From Pseudomonadales bacterium (lineage in GTDB: Bacteria; Pseudomonadota; Gammaproteobacteria; Pseudomonadales; Pseudohongiellaceae), in NCBI GenBank assembly GCA_022360535.1, contig JAKSCP010000427.1, positions 1 to 7,853 on the forward strand: a stretch of 7,853 nucleotides of DNA. Direction: 5' to 3'. The notes beneath the pieces are model-generated. The model had not been told where the DNA came from. It saw only the letters and a program-made list of their open reading frames with translations, and did no database searches. This document shows, one piece after another, positions 7,703-7,853 of this stretch. Position 1 is the stretch's first letter. Each line of letters opens with the position of its first letter. The translations under genes and the position numbers were made by a program.

Positions 7703-7853
7703 ATGCACAAACTTACACTTTTACTTGGACTCGGCGTTTTAACCATGGCGAGCACGACGTTCGCTCAAGACGGTAAAGGTCGGGGACAACAAGCCCTGGA
7801 AACCCTTGATACCAATGGCGATGGCGTCGTGGATTTCACTGAGTTTCAGGAAA
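7703..7853 (+). CDS. Exported EF-hand calcium-binding protein (C-terminus missing)
   Basis: Only the first 50 residues are in the window. A Sec signal peptide is clear: MHKLTLLLGLGVLTMA, then STTFA with likely cleavage after A21, leaving QDGKGRGQQ as the mature start. A complete EF-hand loop follows at 36-47, DTNGDGVVDFTE: ligands at loop positions 1 (Asp), 3 (Asn), 5 (Asp), 9 (Asp) and 12 (Glu), with Gly at 6 and Val at 8. Small periplasmic proteins of this kind usually carry two to four such loops, so more are expected beyond the edge. It is transcribed away from korA. Its role cannot be told; calcium binding or a structural role in the periplasm is likely from the motif. Confidence 0.85.
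   Translation, partial: MHKLTLLLGLGVLTMASTTFAQDGKGRGQQALETLDTNGDGVVDFTEFQE

Noticed and set aside
7496..7708. Minus-strand 70-codon frame in the korA upstream gap
   Set aside because: No RBS or motif, overlaps the predicted korA promoter and the divergent gene's start.

Overview
The window looks like ordinary chromosomal DNA of a proteobacterium, most likely a free-living (possibly marine) gammaproteobacterium. That placement rests on the overall protein character: a periplasmic GMC dehydrogenase pair, a secreted trypsin, a CysK-type synthase and an EF-hand protein. It is an inference, because no rRNA or other marker gene is present. I see no mobile element, CRISPR array, tRNA or phage gene.

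Six genes lie head to tail on the minus strand; a seventh, at the right edge, points the other way. In transcription order (right to left) the minus-strand genes are: korA and korB, a two-subunit 2-oxoacid (probably 2-oxoglutarate):ferredoxin oxidoreductase whose genes overlap by 4 nt; after 151 bp of non-coding DNA, cysK (cysteine synthase); 20 bp on, a secreted trypsin-like serine protease with a C-terminal fibronectin-III-like domain; after about 90 bp, a Tat-exported gluconate-2-dehydrogenase subunit 3 family protein; and, overlapping it by 8 nt, the FAD-dependent GMC-type large subunit, cut off by the left edge. On the plus strand, from about 7703, begins a small exported EF-hand protein, cut off by the right edge.

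The layout suggests three functional blocks: korAB (cytoplasmic low-potential oxidative decarboxylation), cysK plus protease (possibly co-transcribed by proximity only), and the subunit 3/GMC pair (periplasmic substrate oxidation feeding the respiratory chain, probably through a cytochrome c encoded beyond the left edge).

The observation most worth a second look is in KorB. The usual Gly-Asp-Gly-Asp thiamine-diphosphate/Mg2+ motif reads Gly-Ala-Gly-Asn, although the iron-sulfur cysteines and the rest of the cofactor region are intact. Other items are a non-tryptic activation site in a protease that itself looks trypsin-specific, a 15-bp dyad in the cysK leader, and a possible REP-like hairpin between korB and cysK. 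I found no convincing evidence of an undescribed multi-gene system.
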